Counted from the stretch's first letter, positions 42,001-55,000 are shown. The stretch: DNA of 64,000 bases from Varroa destructor (GCF_002443255.2 NW_019211460.1:33455952-33519951), one strand, 5' to 3'. Translations and numbers: made by a program. The notes: generated by a model not told the origin, from the sequence alone.

Positions 42001-42234
42001 CACAGTATTCACTAGAGCATTTATGAACACACTGGCAAACATGGACAATATAATGGAGCAAAATCTCATGTTAAAGACTCTTGTAGCGTGTATATATATA
42101 CATGTTGATTTTTTATTGAATCAGCAGCGTAGAAACGAATTAAGGCTGTTATCGTTACATTGTAGAAATATCCGATGTCTTTCTGATCTGTACCCAATCA
42201 TTAAAAGCTCTCACGGCTCCGGAGATCGTCGTAC

Positions 42235-42312
42235 CTTCGAAGTTTCCTAGAACATCAACCTCCTGCTGCTGATCCGAGTTGAACGAGGCTGGTGATGACG
42301 AAGAGGACTTAC
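42235..42312 (-). CDS. Candidate internal exon of the ladybird gene (26 codons)
   Basis: On the minus strand a pyrimidine-rich acceptor (ATCTCTTTGCAG) is followed by 78 nt open in one frame and a donor GAAG|GTACGA. The encoded peptide is Ser-rich (KSSSSSPASFNSD) then acidic (QQQEVDVLGNFE). The exon ends one base into a codon, exactly the phase needed by the homeobox exon, whose first two bases AA complete GAA (Glu). Joined, the junction reads [17 protein letters not shown]. This recalls the EVSVLQAAEGRDG stretch preceding the homeodomain in vertebrate LBX1 as I remember it. The implied intron is about 20 kb. Caveats: the acceptor CAG|GTAAGT is itself a perfect donor for the opposite reading, the frame stays open further upstream, and the exon is short. 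Alternatively it is chance. Confidence 0.35.
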
Positions 42313-42529
42313 CTGCAAAGAGATAACGTTGTAAGAGTTCACAGGTCACCCTGGAACATCCATCGCATGGGATAGCATCTTTCAAGAGGAAAGTCGCTGC
42401 CATCAATAGCATTGCACTATCAATACCTACATCTTTTCCAATACGATAACATAACATTTACTGCGTTATCAACAGCCAAATAGGTCTCTTGCATACATAT
42501 GTTTGGCTGCAAATAACGATACATACATA

Positions 42530-43668
42530 AAGTGTTGCCCGTTTTTTAGCTCTTTTTTTTCTTAGCTTTAAGGGCCTATATCTCAGACGGTATGAGTCGC
42601 GTAGGCGTCGTTTGAAAGCTGAGATTTTGCAACAGTAGACATATTGGTGCCTCTATTTATACTTAAGGCAAAGGGCCTTGAAGATGGGTGAAATGTCTGT
42701 GAAAATTTGCTCTACTTTACGTCAAAGGCGCACTACCGACTAGGTCCATAGAAAGACATTTGTACTGTTTATGGTCAAGATGCGTTATCGGAAGAAACGA
42801 TCCAAAGATAGTCGTGTTGGAAACTTCGATGTGAAAGATGCTCCTCGTAATGGTCAGGCAATTGCGCAAAAAGTTGATGAAATTATTGAGAAATTTGAGT
42901 GAAGTCGACCCGTGAGTAGCTACGACATCGCCAGCCGATCAGACAGCCAGCGTTAAATAGCTTTAAACCTGTTGATGTTTCATTGTCATATGAACTGACG
43001 CAAAAAACGTTGTTTGATCGTATTCCCATCTGCGAAACGCTCCACGAACGCAACGAGTTCGAGTCATTTCTAAAGCCGTTGGCCGCAAGTGGTGAAAAGT
43101 AGGCTACATGTGCCAATAAACATGTGCGTGTGCTGCAATCTGCGGCCAAGTCCAGATTGACGCCAAAAAAAAAGGCCTTCGGTAGGAATGGGAAGGGATC
43201 GTGCACTGCAGCCGTCTCGAAAAATGATAAAGTCGGCTCGTTACTGCCAATAAATCGACAAGATCATAACAAGCCATTGAGAACAATCAACCGGAACTAG
43301 TGAGTGAATAGGACAATACGCCACGACAACGACATCTTTATCTAGCCAGCGAGAACTGAGAAAGTTTGATTAAGAAACTTCGATGCATCTGCCGTATAGC
43401 TCGGATCCTGTATCGTTATGGTGTATCATTGATGGTGTTAATTTAATTTCAATAGAGGGATGCAGAAAGGTCTCGCTAATATTTTTGGTTCAGCAACTAT
43501 ACGAGTCCTACAACGATACGAGCGAAGTAGGACCAGAAATGCGGCGGCAGGTCATCGATCAAAAGGGCGCATATTCGGTTTAGTGATATTGTTTTACGAC
43601 ATGAATATGCATTGGCCTCGATTTTGACCTGAAAACGGCGGGAATACTTTTTTTTCGCAACCCAATTT
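42530..43668 (+). mobile_element. Degenerate mariner-family DNA transposon
   Basis: The element is defined by its transposase remains (42684-43583). Candidate ends lie next to TA dinucleotides. The left begins AAGTGTTGCCCG after TA at 42528-42529. The right, read inward, begins AAATTGGGTTGCG beside TA at 43669-43670. The two ends share only a GTTGC-centred core, so the terminal repeats are decayed or misplaced. A span of about 1.14 kb is slightly below the usual 1.3 kb of mariners, consistent with internal deletions. It lies about 220 bp from the candidate ladybird exon, on the opposite strand. It cannot mobilise itself. Confidence 0.6.
42684..43583 (+). pseudogene. Mariner transposase pseudogene
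   Basis: A dead copy of a DD34D mariner transposase, the enzyme that cuts and pastes mariner elements at TA sites. From an ATG at 42684 the frame reads through a stop near 42741 into RVGNFDVKDAPRNG (42813 on), matching the family's GNFDVKDAPRSGRP linker. VDEIIEKFE follows, then an in-frame TGA at 42900, then SRPVSSYDIA, matching the second helix-turn-helix (VSSYDIAKEL). Further on come CETLHERNEFESFLK and GEK followed by a stop where TGDEKW is expected; the Trp codon has become TAG and the first catalytic Asp is not visible. LTPKKKAF follows. After frame disruption, 43383-43583 encodes MHLPYSSDPV (family MHPPYSPDLAPSD, third Asp kept) and ends RQVIDQKGAYSV (family RWQKVIDQNGAY). At least three stops and one or more frame changes are seen. 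Confidence 0.88.
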
Positions 43669-45364
43669 ATAGTGATGGCTATTTGTTCTACTACAAGCCA
43701 CCCGTCAACCAGCAGTCTGTTGCCCCCAATAAATGTGGAATTGTCGTTCGAGGTAGAACACTAGCTTCCGCTAATGGATACGTAGCTGGACACAATGCTC
43801 TGCCGCTGTAAAGTGTACAATATGCTATAGATATATTGAATGCCGATTTATTCGAGACTAAATATAGCCTCCTACCATTACACTAGCATTAAGCGTTGTT
43901 TTTTCCATTGCTTACTCGTATTCGAACTACATATATAGATCGTTTGCCTTTTCTCCTTCGGGCTGGACGCCGTCCAGCGGCGGTGACGGCGCTGCAGGAC
44001 AGGCATCCATTTCCCCCCCGTTGTCTCTTTTCCATAAGTATCAAACACTTTGTCTATTCCAGCTACCATTGTCATCGCATCAGCATTGTCCGATAGCCAA
44101 TAGCGGAGTTGTTGAGTGTTAGCTATCCGACCGACTCGATGGTTGTTAGATTGAAACAAAAACGACGTTTGTTGCTTTTAACAAAGCAGCATTATCGAGA
44201 ATTGTTTGACGATTACGGTCGATTGACGTCGTCGTCGTCATTAGATTCCTGAGCCAATAGCCCCCAGCCTCCCCAATGATTGGCTGTCCGACAACCACAG
44301 ACCACTCTATAGTAGTGCGCCTAGTCGGCGCAGCAGCAACCGCCGCCGCTGCTGCCGTCGACTAATAAGAGGCCGACGGTATTGTTGTAACAGCAACAAC
44401 CAACTGACCTGTCTTCTATTGCCGATGCAGAAAGCGTCCGCATTTCTGGTTACGGTTGCCTCTGCCACGTTTCTGCGCCCTCGGAGAAGATGAATGACGG
44501 ATCAGTTCATCGTATCATCTGGTGCGTCTGACGTTGGATGTTGCGTGGTAAGAAGAACGGACTTTCATAATTTATAGAACGTAGCAGACGTTATCGAGGT
44601 GTTATTGAGATGTTGTTCAACGTGCTTCTCTCACATAATCTGTGTATAAGGAGGCACATTATTTCGAGCTACAGCAGGATCTGTGTGCATGGTAGCTTTA
44701 TAAAGTCGGCAAGTGAACCAATTTAAACGGTGTTTTACGGTAAAATAACGAGGTGGACAAGGGAGGTTTTGAATTGGCTTGCGAGGCCACGTCCGAGAGA
44801 CTTCAACTTTATTAAATGTAATACAATAATACTCGGTGAACGTCTGTAGTACATTGCTCGAACAGACGGACGCACTGACGATGAATAACTATAGTCAAAG
44901 AAAGTCTGCCTAATCAAGCTCTATTCGCTCGGTTAGCCACGCAATACAATAATCTGTATCGAGCCCTAAATCAATCAAAGCTGCAGATCGAATATTAGTT
45001 GGTACGTGGCCTTTCTTCTGCACCCATTTTGAGATACCATTCGGTAATATATGTTAATTCCAACGGGGAGAATTAACGCAGATCAAACAGCTTTATCTTA
45101 AGGAGGGTCGTTAGTTGCCTGCTAGGCCATCGGCATTATATAGCCAGAACGGCAGAATCGGTCGCAAAACCTAATCTTCGCCTGTTTTTGCTCGCGGCCT
45201 GGTTTGTGCCCACTTTAAATCGCGTCCGTCGGTAATGACTGACTAATGGGCGGTTTTTTTAAGACGGAAAAGCCAAAGGACAGATGGGGTTCAATCAAAG
45301 CCGATTTATTCAACCCATTGAGAGCTGTTGTTGGCTTCATTCAGGCAGCTATAACGCTATGCGT

Positions 45365-45399
45365 AGTAGTAGCAGCAGCAGCAGCAGCAGCAGCAGTAG
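45365..45399. repeat. (AGC)n/(AGT)n trinucleotide repeat
   Basis: A run of AGC units bounded by AGT units. It lies in a plus-strand frame reading polySer then NKSGGDG before a donor-like G|GTAAGC near 45420. That looks mildly exon-like, but no domain supports it. Confidence 0.85.
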
Positions 45400-48300
45400 C
45401 AATAAAAGTGGCGGTGATGGTAAGCGGCGGACTCCTGTGTCGGCTTCTGCCGATTTGGCGTCCACGTTCAATTCACCGCGAGGCAAAACGACGTCCGTCG
45501 GCGACCGCAGCGGTTGCTGGGATGATCAGAATCTTTTAGTTCATCGGCGCATTGTTGATGTTGTTCTTGTTGTTGTTATCGTCACGAGCGACCAGAGCGT
45601 GCATCAGAGCGCATCGGTTCGCTCTGGCTCTCCAGGGGCCGATCCAGCGGCCACAGTATGAGTGCCACAACGATATATCGATTCAGTATCGCCATTATCA
45701 TCAGCTTGCTCGGATCATAATATGATCGACTTCGTCGCTTGCTACCAAGATCAACAATTGGCATCGTACGGCAAAGTGCAGCGGCAGCGGCGTCAACGGC
45801 ATTAAACGGCAATCATCGCGTCAATGATGAGCTTTACGATCCAATTTGAACATAATGAGAATGACGACGTCAACACAATTGTGCAGATGTGTGCATCTAA
45901 TTATGTGGCGTACTAATTTTCCTCTATACTTTATTTGTCCGCCTTTTCTTCTTTCGATGTCTAGTCCTAACGACGATGCTTGTTCTCATTTATCCGTTCG
46001 TCTCTACTACAGGTAATCAGGTAGACAATCAGTTCGATCGTCAGCTGGAGCATAGGTCCTGTAGCGGGAATTACCAGTTAAGACGCTGCATGCGTATAAT
46101 AAATACGCTAGTTTACATGGTTTCTATTACTAGCAGCGGTTACTCTACAACAAGCGTAGCCAGAATACAGTGAAGCTTCTGCGGTGGCTCCTGTCGAGGG
46201 CTGATCGGGCCGCAATTAGTAAAAGGAGAGGGCTGGTTTGCTTTAGCGCCCCTCTCTCCGCTGGCGGGCTTTGTCCTCCAAGTTGCCTAATAGTTTCATG
46301 GGAAAGACCTATTCCAGTTGTCTCCGACCGAAAGGCATTTGAGTGTCTGCGAGTACACGTCTAATGGTATAGCAGTTGAGTCTCGGTCGGTTGCAAACTG
46401 TGTACCTACAATAAGGGCATTCGTTTCACCATTCAGAGAAAAGCAAGCTTGTTGGTTGCCAAATTCTCCATCGCCGTTGCGGTGGTAAGCTCTTTTCGCG
46501 TGGCCTGTCCTCTCTTATAGCCCCCTATGCCATTCTGCCCCGTCGTCGAGCTGTTGGCGTAAATGACATTGCCATTCGCTGAATGGGTAGCGCTAGAGGA
46601 GGTATTTGCAAACAGAGTCCCTACGCCAGACTGTGTGCCGGCTTGGGACCATAGTCTAAACCATTGTCGGATCGCACCGTACAATAGTAGTTTTATAATA
46701 ACTGTTAGAGGCATCTCCGTTGCAACTTCGACCAAGCTTTTGCTACCCAGTTGACATCGCAGATAGCTCTATGGTGACGATTAGAACGCAGCGGATGCTG
46801 CGTTGTACACCCCAACGACATGTACCATAGACTAGCGAAGCGGGGCTCGGGCTACTGGAGTTCGTTAGCGGACCAACTACTGCCTGCACACATGGACGTG
46901 CCCGTCTCGACAAGTTTTCTCCGAAACGGTGGCGAAACTGAGCTTACTACGCGTTTTGTGAAAGTCGCCGCTCAGACGCCCAGTTAGAAATCCTGATGTA
47001 GGTGCTTCATTGCGCGCAGAATCCCCGCTGTTGTTTCATCAGCATCATCTAGGAATTTTTGAATATGCAAATACAAATATCTATGATTTCCTGTACAAAA
47101 CACCGCATCGTTTGGTTCTCAGGCGCTTCTTGAGACAAACGCATTTTGCGTGAGGCCATTATATAGCAAGAACTACAATGACAGAAGCCGACGTTCTTGA
47201 TGCTACGTGATTATTGCAGATTTAAATATGACAGATTATCTATAATTGAGCTAAAACTCTATTGAAAAGCCTTAAGCTGATATGGACATATATATTTGCA
47301 TATAAATAGATGTTGGTCAGGTAGTAGAGGTTCGCCGATCAGAGACAACCCGCAAAATCCACTGCTGCCTGACAACGGGTTGCCGGCAGCGGCACGGAAG
47401 CAGCTTGATAGATGTACTGGCGCTGCGGCTGCCGCCATCGCCATATCCAGCCGGTAGTTTTATGGTATGATGTATCAAAGAGATAGCCTGCCGTGACGCT
47501 CTGATAGCTCTCCGAGGCGCGAAGTCGAAGCGCTGAGCGAGGCCAGGCAGTGCCGCGCGGCATGGCCGTTCGGCCAGTCGGCTCCGCCTCTCCTATTTAG
47601 CTCACATACAGGTCATCCGCCATCTCTAGACCGCAACAACAACGTCACTCATAGAAGCACCCCAGTAACAGCGGCAATAAGAGTAAGAATAACACCAATA
47701 ACAGTAACTGCAGCTTCGCCTTCGGCCTCCGTCCAAAGCCATCGAGGCCAAAAACCATTTTGTACCCATCCTCTTGACTACTGCTGTTATTACTAACACC
47801 GCTAGCAGCACAACTGCCGCTGTCGCTCCTGCTGGCCGACCGTCGGGGCGTCTACCCAGCGCCGTCAGCAAGAGTAGCAGCAACAGACTCGAGCGGCATC
47901 AACAGTAACATCTGGAAGGCAGGCGCAGACGACAGAGCAGCATGCGGCGCGCTGCGGCAGCAGCAAGTGCTTGAGCGAAAAAGCCGATCCGGATAGAGCA
48001 GAAGAGCCCAATTGGGCCAAGCGTCGAGCATCGTTGTCCGACGGCGGAGAAGGTATCCAAAGGCGTCACAAGCTAATTACCTTCGACAGCAGGGGTCCGA
48101 AGTCAACCTGACAACCGGTCGCGGCATCTCCTTTGCGTGAGTGTTCGCCGCTGGTCATTTGCTTACTAGATTTCGATGATGACACGGTGCGATGTGGCGT
48201 CATTTCGAGAGTAGCAAATGGTCGCGTTTATGAATATAAATACGGTTGTAGCAGTAGCAGAAGACATACAAGCGTATATACTGGTAGGGTTCAAAGGCGA

Positions 48301-48767
48301 AGAGCCCATGACGACAGGGGGCGAGGTGGACGACTTTCTTCTGTCGAATAGACGGACCGGCTGGTTCCGATAGGTTCATGCGACAAAACGCAAGCAGAAC
48401 AAACGAAGTGAATAGCAAAAACTATGAGATTATTATGTCTCACTCCTTTGCCGCACTTTCCATGTTCCGTCTGCTGCTGTGTCAGCCCCCAATATGGACA
48501 TCTCACGGTCAAGCGCTTGCTTTGTGTCAAATTACTAATTGACGCAATTTGTCAAAGAAATGTATACTAGGGGTTCTGATCAGTGTATTTCAGCCTTCTC
48601 TTCGTTATAACTACTGTCCGCATCTGGAATATCTCAATAATTGGCTGAGTTTTCGTATCATGGACAGTGCCTATGTCCGATCGGCTGGACTAATTTCGAA
48701 AAATAACAGGGTGTTTCCTCATTGCTTGCTGCCAGTTCTATAGCATGCATTTAAAATGTCTTGCGTA

Positions 48768-48768
<1 letters not shown>

Positions 48769-48798
<30 letters not shown>

Positions 48799-48800
48799 GT
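48769..48800. repeat. (GT)n microsatellite
   Basis: About sixteen GT units with one GC interruption. Confidence 0.95.
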
Positions 48801-50064
48801 TTGTGTACAATATCGTGATTAGCCCCTGAAGAAGAAGAAGAAAGAGAAAGAAAAGCCCTTTCACAGCGGCGGACGCACCGGAGGATCACTATTTTGAAAA
48901 ACGATCCGCTGTAGCATTTCGAAATAAAGCATTTACTCCAAGTAGCACTAGCTATCGTAGTTGTAATTATGATAGTAGAAATCCGGATTGAGTACTAATA
49001 GCACTGTCAATACGTATACGTAAGATGATCAAAAACGTATTCTATAGCAATAGTACGTAACAGCCGATCGACTTGTGTAGGTATCGAAGTCGCTGGGTGA
49101 TACCCAGCTAATCTCTCTTCAGGCGTTTATTTTCTATATCGCTGCTATTGGCTTCCTTTTCAGCCGGTTTGACGTGGCACTTTTACTTTTTTTGAGGCCC
49201 AGCAACAACAATAAAAAATATCATAGTTATTCGTACGTCGCCGTGGCCGAGTCATCGTTTGAATGATCAAAACGCAGAGAAGCCGCCTGACGACGACGCG
49301 AAGCAGCCTCAGCCATCGCCGCAATGCCTCCCCTTATCGGGGCAAAGCGACTAATTGAGTCATAGATCCGGCGAAGCAGTCGGTCGGCCGGTCGACAGTC
49401 CTTTCAGCTAGCCGCCGTACAGGCCACAGGGTGGGAAAAGGCTGTGTCTGCTGCTCCTACTTGGAAATATAGCGGTGGTCACTCTAGCGGAATAGAACGA
49501 AGACCAACTATCGTTCGCAGCTCGATCTGTCTTCACCTACCTCACGAAGTTCGCTTTTACAGGCGGTAGCATACATCCATGGTGTGATATGTACGTTTAC
49601 ACAATACATTACAGCATGCATGGTTCTGAAGTTTTCTACATCGGCGCATTGTAGAAGGAAAAAAAATGTGATCAATTTTTGTAGCTAGTACACGTAAAAG
49701 AGACATTTGTCTAATAAACGTACGCGTGAGGCGGTTGAAAACTTTTAAGAAATTTCATGCCATTAGAAGTCGATTCAGCTGCCATTTTTTACTATCAGCA
49801 ACGATGAATCGTGTTTCTTTGCCTAATTCTCCCGTGTACGTTGAGATTGTTTTGCCTTGTTTAGTCGGATTTCAATCAGAGTCCTCTAGCCGCAGGCGAA
49901 GACAACAGTGCGACATGTGACGTACCCCAGGTCCGTACGCCCACACATGCAAAACGCCAGTATATAAAATGCACCCTATCGATCCCCATCCGCTCCTTTC
50001 CTCAACGCCCTTTTCTACCCTGTCTCATTTAAGTGTCTATCGTAGTGTCCCGGCAACCTAAGAC

Positions 50065-50113
50065 CTTCCTTGGTCCTTTTTAACTTGACAAAAGTCAAAA
50101 AGGACCAAGGAAG
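50065..50113. repeat. 17-bp perfect hairpin nested in a larger inverted repeat
   Basis: CTTCCTTGGTCCTTTTT (50065-50081) is exactly complementary to 50097-50113, with a 15-base loop that can itself pair (TTGAC/GTCAA). Ten-base outer arms TCGTAGTGTC (50040-50049) and GACACTACGA (50145-50154) flank it symmetrically, so about 115 bp could form a cruciform. This may be a small non-autonomous element or a structured RNA. Confidence 0.8.
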
Positions 50114-50492
50114 TGTCATGTGTCGATAGTCATGTATTGCCATAGACACTACGACTGCGGCAATGTTGCTTCGTGTCCTCTTCCGTTCTCCCATGGCAAA
50201 TTGACAGCGACCGCAGTGAAGGCAACGATGAGCCGCTGGCGACTTAAAATTAGTTGAGCATTGCATCCTTATAGTCGGTCTATTTCTTTTAACGTAGCGC
50301 TTCGTGCGGCCGTTTGTTTCCGTTCATTGTTGTTGTCGTGTATTTTAAGGATCATCTCAGATAGGCCTTATGGCGGCAACGTTACCTCTGTCCAAATACC
50401 TACCGCTGCCGCCATCATCTGATCAATAACAATAAACCGTCAACATAAACTCATCATAGTTGTGTAGTCATCGTATATCTGTCGTTGCAGAA

Positions 50493-50511
50493 CAGCAGCA
50501 GCAGCAGCAGT
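50493..50511. repeat. (CAG)n microsatellite
   Basis: About six AGC/CAG units. A (CCG)n tract follows at 50629-50645. Confidence 0.9.
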
Positions 50512-52053
50512 AGCGCACAGAAACAGACAGAACGATAAAGCAACGCACACAGATTCTAGACAGAAGAAAAGGGGGCCAGCAGAAGCCGGCCCGGGCCTCT
50601 CGACCGCTCTCCGGCGACTGTGGCAACTGCCGCCGCCGCCGCCGCTAGTGGCTTCAGTTGTGTTTCGGCGCTAGTGAAAATCGAATAGTTTTCAGAGACT
50701 TCGGAGTGTCTTCAGTTCAAAGACGCCGCGCGCGCTGCCTGAAGAACAGAGCTCTTCTGATCTTCGTTTGGCAGCGACAATCATTGCAATGGAGTAGGCG
50801 ACGTTTCACCTTTTTGACGTCACAGACATAGCAGCAGGTTCGCTTACAGAGACTAAGGTTGAGATGGATAGGCCGAACACAGACATCGGTTAGGTGTATG
50901 CTTGCTCACGTGAAGGCGTCTAGTTCTTCGTATCAACCGGCGGCACCTTTCGCACCAAATTGACCCGCTACTGCTGCCGAGCCGCTTCACCCAGAAACAG
51001 TAGCCATAGTTTATTATGGCAATATTTCTTTGGCGCGCGGGAAAGCTGCGATGCTTTTTGAAAAACGCTGAAGCTCCCGTTTCGATGAACCCAACTTGTT
51101 GTTGTTGCTGTCGCCGTTGTTTTTGTGTTGTTATTTCGTTCTTTTAAAAGTGCTTCATTTTTCTCCACCAACGACTATGATTCTTCTTTAGCAACTACCT
51201 TTGTTTCGAGAGAATTCGAGCAGAGATTGGGAAATGACGACGACAACTTGCCCCGGAATCGTCGCGTCAACGATATTTAGATCGTAATAGACGGACATAG
51301 AAATACTGTGAAGGAATAATAGCTAGAATGGCATTTGATAGAATCTATTTGGTTTGTAGCATTATGGAATGCTCGACATGTTTGTTAGCTATACCCGCCT
51401 GGGCCAGTCAGAAGAGTCCGAGCTAAAAGCGAACACATCACTTTGTCATTCCCCCCAACGCTACTATTTCGCTTGCCTCTAAATCTATCTAGGGCAACTA
51501 TCCGTAAAATTCTAATCGGTACTCGAGCTGCCACAGTAGCACTGCTGTGCCAATAGATTACGCTAAGGAAAAAAGCTGTTACACATACAAGTATATTGGG
51601 ACACCATCGCTTCTCGTAAGCGTTCCGTTTTCGCTCTTCCTCGTCGCCACGATGACAGTGAGGTGAGATCTGAAGCTTTACGTAACCCATTTGGCGAGAA
51701 AACATCTTTTTCTCTTACTGTACCGGCCCTTTCCTAGACCCCCTTACGAGCGCATGCTTGCAAATTCCCAGAGCGGACAAGCTGAAATTACGCTAGCAAA
51801 GACTCGTTCGTCCCTTCTGTGTCCTGTGACATGACGCCAGATAACTGGCGACTTGCCCCTAACAAGCCCCTTGACCTCGCTGAAGATAATCGGTCTAAAC
51901 AGTCAGAATTCCTTTAATTTGACAAAGTGGTACGCACCCATGATACGTAGAGACTACATCTCATTTCCAGGTCGTTTGAACTGCTTTTAATACTATACTG
52001 ATAGCTTATCGTCCTCTAATTTCCTACCCTCGCCAACCATCGTTAACACGGCA

Positions 52054-52097
52054 CTCTGATTTCCTTTCTAGCCGACGTCGTTAAAACGAAATCAGAG
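52054..52097. repeat. Imperfect 14-bp inverted repeat
   Basis: CTCTGATTTC (52054-52063) pairs exactly with GAAATCAGAG (52088-52097), and pairing resumes for three bases after one mismatch. The intervening loop is about 16-20 bases. Confidence 0.6.
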
Positions 52098-55000
52098 AAC
52101 AACATATGCTTTGTGGGGGGTGTGCATGTTAGACGGTGGTACTACGAAGCCTTGATTTAGGAGTTGGCATTTGAGTCAATTGCAATCGTCGACATCTTGT
52201 CGTTGTCGCTGTCGCATGTATCGATACGATGAATCGGTTGTTCTCGTCTAGGGACCACTATTTCACGTAGCGAGTGTACTGATGACGGTAGTAGTATAGC
52301 TGAAAAGTGTCCCTCCACCCATCCAACGACCAATAACAGCCACTGAGCTTCTACTAACAGTAAGCCACACATGAAAAACGACGGGAAGTAGAAACCCACA
52401 GTCGTGGAGTAGGTGGGGGCAAGCTTCGGTTGAATTTGCTCTTCGCACTCTAGGATCTCCTATCGGAAAACGTTTAAAGGGTGATTACTACTGGGACGAG
52501 GCTATCGACTGGTGCGCGACTATCGATTTCCATAGTTCAGATTTTCTCCATTGTTCCTATACTCGGACAACGGCAGACACCCGATCGGTCTCTAGCGACC
52601 GATGGCCCTTATCTCAGACGCGTATTCATACGAGTTAGGGGAACAGCCGAAGGTCGTCGAATCTCGTGAGCTCTGCTTTCTTATAAGATTTGAATGTCAC
52701 CGATCGCAGCACAGTTCCTTCCACTGGCGGGATTCACTGTAGTGTCCGACAATTAGGAGCCTGTCGCCTTTGGCCGAGTTAGCTGCCATTCAGCATTTCT
52801 AATTTCAACTTACGTGCTACCGAGCGCAGTGTTAGTAGTGACGATAGCACCTGCTTTGCATCTCGCCTGTGTTTTACCTTATCATCACATAACTGTTACT
52901 AAAATAAGGGCTGTTTGGCCGTTCTGCGACATGAGCACATTGTGCATAGATAGAGCTAAGTGCATACGAAGACGCATTTATCGCTTCGTGCCTAAACGCC
53001 CCTACTGCTGTTAGCAATAGACATTAAATAACTTCTGTTCGTCATCGCTCGTCATTCTTGCCGATAGTGGTAGCGGCAGCGCTCCATCTATGGCTATATG
53101 TGTTGCTATTGACGTGGTCCATACGTCGACGTCGGACGCCCTGTCAAAAAGGTGGCCAAGTATATCTTATTTATGGCTCTATTTGTGTGTGTGGCAACTT
53201 CGCGCGTCGGCTGGTTCGGTCCGAACTGCAACGCGGAGAAAACAAGTTTTCGACGACGACGACGATGCCAAAGCCAAGAATGTCTTGCCCGTCAACCTCT
53301 ATTCGTTTTATACTTGTCGAATTAGAGACGAATTTTCGATACCCCATCATTAATGCTAACTCACTATGGCTGCTATTCGACCACTTCGTCGCGGACGATC
53401 GCCAACAAATCGATCTTCGTTTACCTGTCTTCAGTAGATTGGCCACTGGATAGGAAAAGAGCTGTTAGGAATTAACTATCAGCAATCGCGCAGTAATCTT
53501 CTAAGGACGCCTAGGGTCGTTATAACGTAGATGCTTTTGATTTTCCAACGAGTTACCCATTCATCGCGTGTATGAAGCAAACGGAGTGGAATGGTGGAGA
53601 AGCTAAGAAATTCTGCAAGTGGCCTGCAGAGCTCGACATGCAGCAAAATTTGCCAGTCACAGTAAAGCATTAGTTCGTCAACGTTTAGTACGTGCGTGAG
53701 GTAAATCGTTCTCAACAGTTGGCGTCTTATGTAAAAGAACAAGCGAGTACGCAGCCTTAAGCTCCGGGCGTAGACACATGTGTCTCAGGTCAGACGTCAA
53801 AGTAAGGCCAGAGGTCGATTTTCCTAATGTCGCCAACTTTTTGGAAGAAGCAAAAAGGCCAAAAAAGCTGGGTTTGTAGACGCTTAGTAATCATCATAGT
53901 GTTCTGGACGGCTTTTCTCGTTAGAGTTTCACGTTGCAAAGTTTATCCAAGTTATTAGCCAGGGAAGTCGCCGACTGGCAGACACTCTTGTTCTGTTTAA
54001 GACAATAGAACATTCGTTTCAATTTCATAGCGGCGCTGTGTGTATGATGTGTGCATGATACTAGTGCATGTGCACCCTCTCGCCCCCGCTAAACACTCCA
54101 TAGAACGACCTACTGGGGCACAAGCGCTCGATGACGAGATCCGAAGTTGGCCCGCTCGTTGAGAAATGCCGATACACCAAAGAGTGCTTTGAATGTGACG
54201 CTCGATCATTGTTGCTTCTGTGATTTCGTTCGTTGATTCATTGGAAGTCGGCGGCCCCTTGAAATGCGATCGGACTACTCTCACTCCCGACAAGCGGTGC
54301 CGGCCGCGTAGCTCACGAATGATACTTACAGACAGCCGTATGTAGTACACTTTGGGGAAAACTACACGAGAGTTCTTTGTGGAAAGACCAAAGTAGGGTT
54401 AGCGTGTCACTGCGAGAGTTCCTGAAGAAGGACAGACGCTAAGGCTAACGCAGGAACTACGACGACTACGGTGAATTCTCATAATGGACGTAGTTGTGCT
54501 TCGAGGAGAGAAGAGTGAGAGTGAGAAACCGAGTAGGTCAGTTATATTGAAAGACTGCGACGACAAGAGACCTGTGTTTTAGAGGGTCGAGAGACAAAGA
54601 GGGAGCATCAAAAAAAGATTCAGATCTGCAAGAAAGATGATTGTCCGGCAGTAGCTGTTCGCCGCTGCGTCGATTGCTGCAGCTGTTGGAAGCTTCTGAC
54701 ATCGGCGGCCAGCAAGTAAACAAACCACATGTGCGAGATCGACCTGCAAAAGGCTTCTATGCGTCTCTAATCTATCATGTCAACTGTCCTCGCTAACGTC
54801 TCTACTGAACCATATTTTTCGAGTTCTATGTAGAGTGGCAATGGTTCGACTCTACCGACTAGTACCGTATTCCAGCGCACCTCACAAGCGTAGTAAAATA
54901 CCGCTATTGGACATAGAATGGAATGAAACACACAGTCGCGGTAGTGCCAGTTGCGAATTATAGACAAGCTAGGAAAGATGATGAGGTGAATATAAAAATA

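Larger units (their letters stand above)
22243..42234 (-). other. Putative large intron of the ladybird gene
   Basis: If the 78-nt exon candidate is right, this 20 kb block is intronic; otherwise it is upstream intergenic sequence or part of a longer intron. I find no homologous coding sequence in it. It holds TA microsatellites (25515-25561, 26809-26846), a CTG tract (24738-24770), a GA tract (35976-36009), several hairpins, a short GC-rich direct repeat and one degenerate tRNA-like segment. Open frames in it (for example 27799-28299 plus, 30166-30540 plus, 32669-33043 minus and 35303-35724 plus) have no recognisable domains. Large introns packed with enhancers are usual for homeobox genes, but no individual enhancer is claimed. 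Confidence 0.35.

Noticed and set aside
42603..42622. TTTGAAAGCTGA, resembling the core of the bantam microRNA
   Set aside because: It lies in the 5' part of the mariner relic, only about twelve bases match, and the flanks do not form a bantam-like precursor.
46433..46735. Ser/Thr/Asn-rich minus-strand frame considered as ladybird exon 1
   Set aside because: It lacks an EH1 motif, and the only good donor lies beyond an in-frame stop.
54820..54860. GGTTCGACTCT resembling a tRNA B box
   Set aside because: It is part of a simple GTAGAGT/ACTCTAC inverted repeat and lacks an A box at the right distance.
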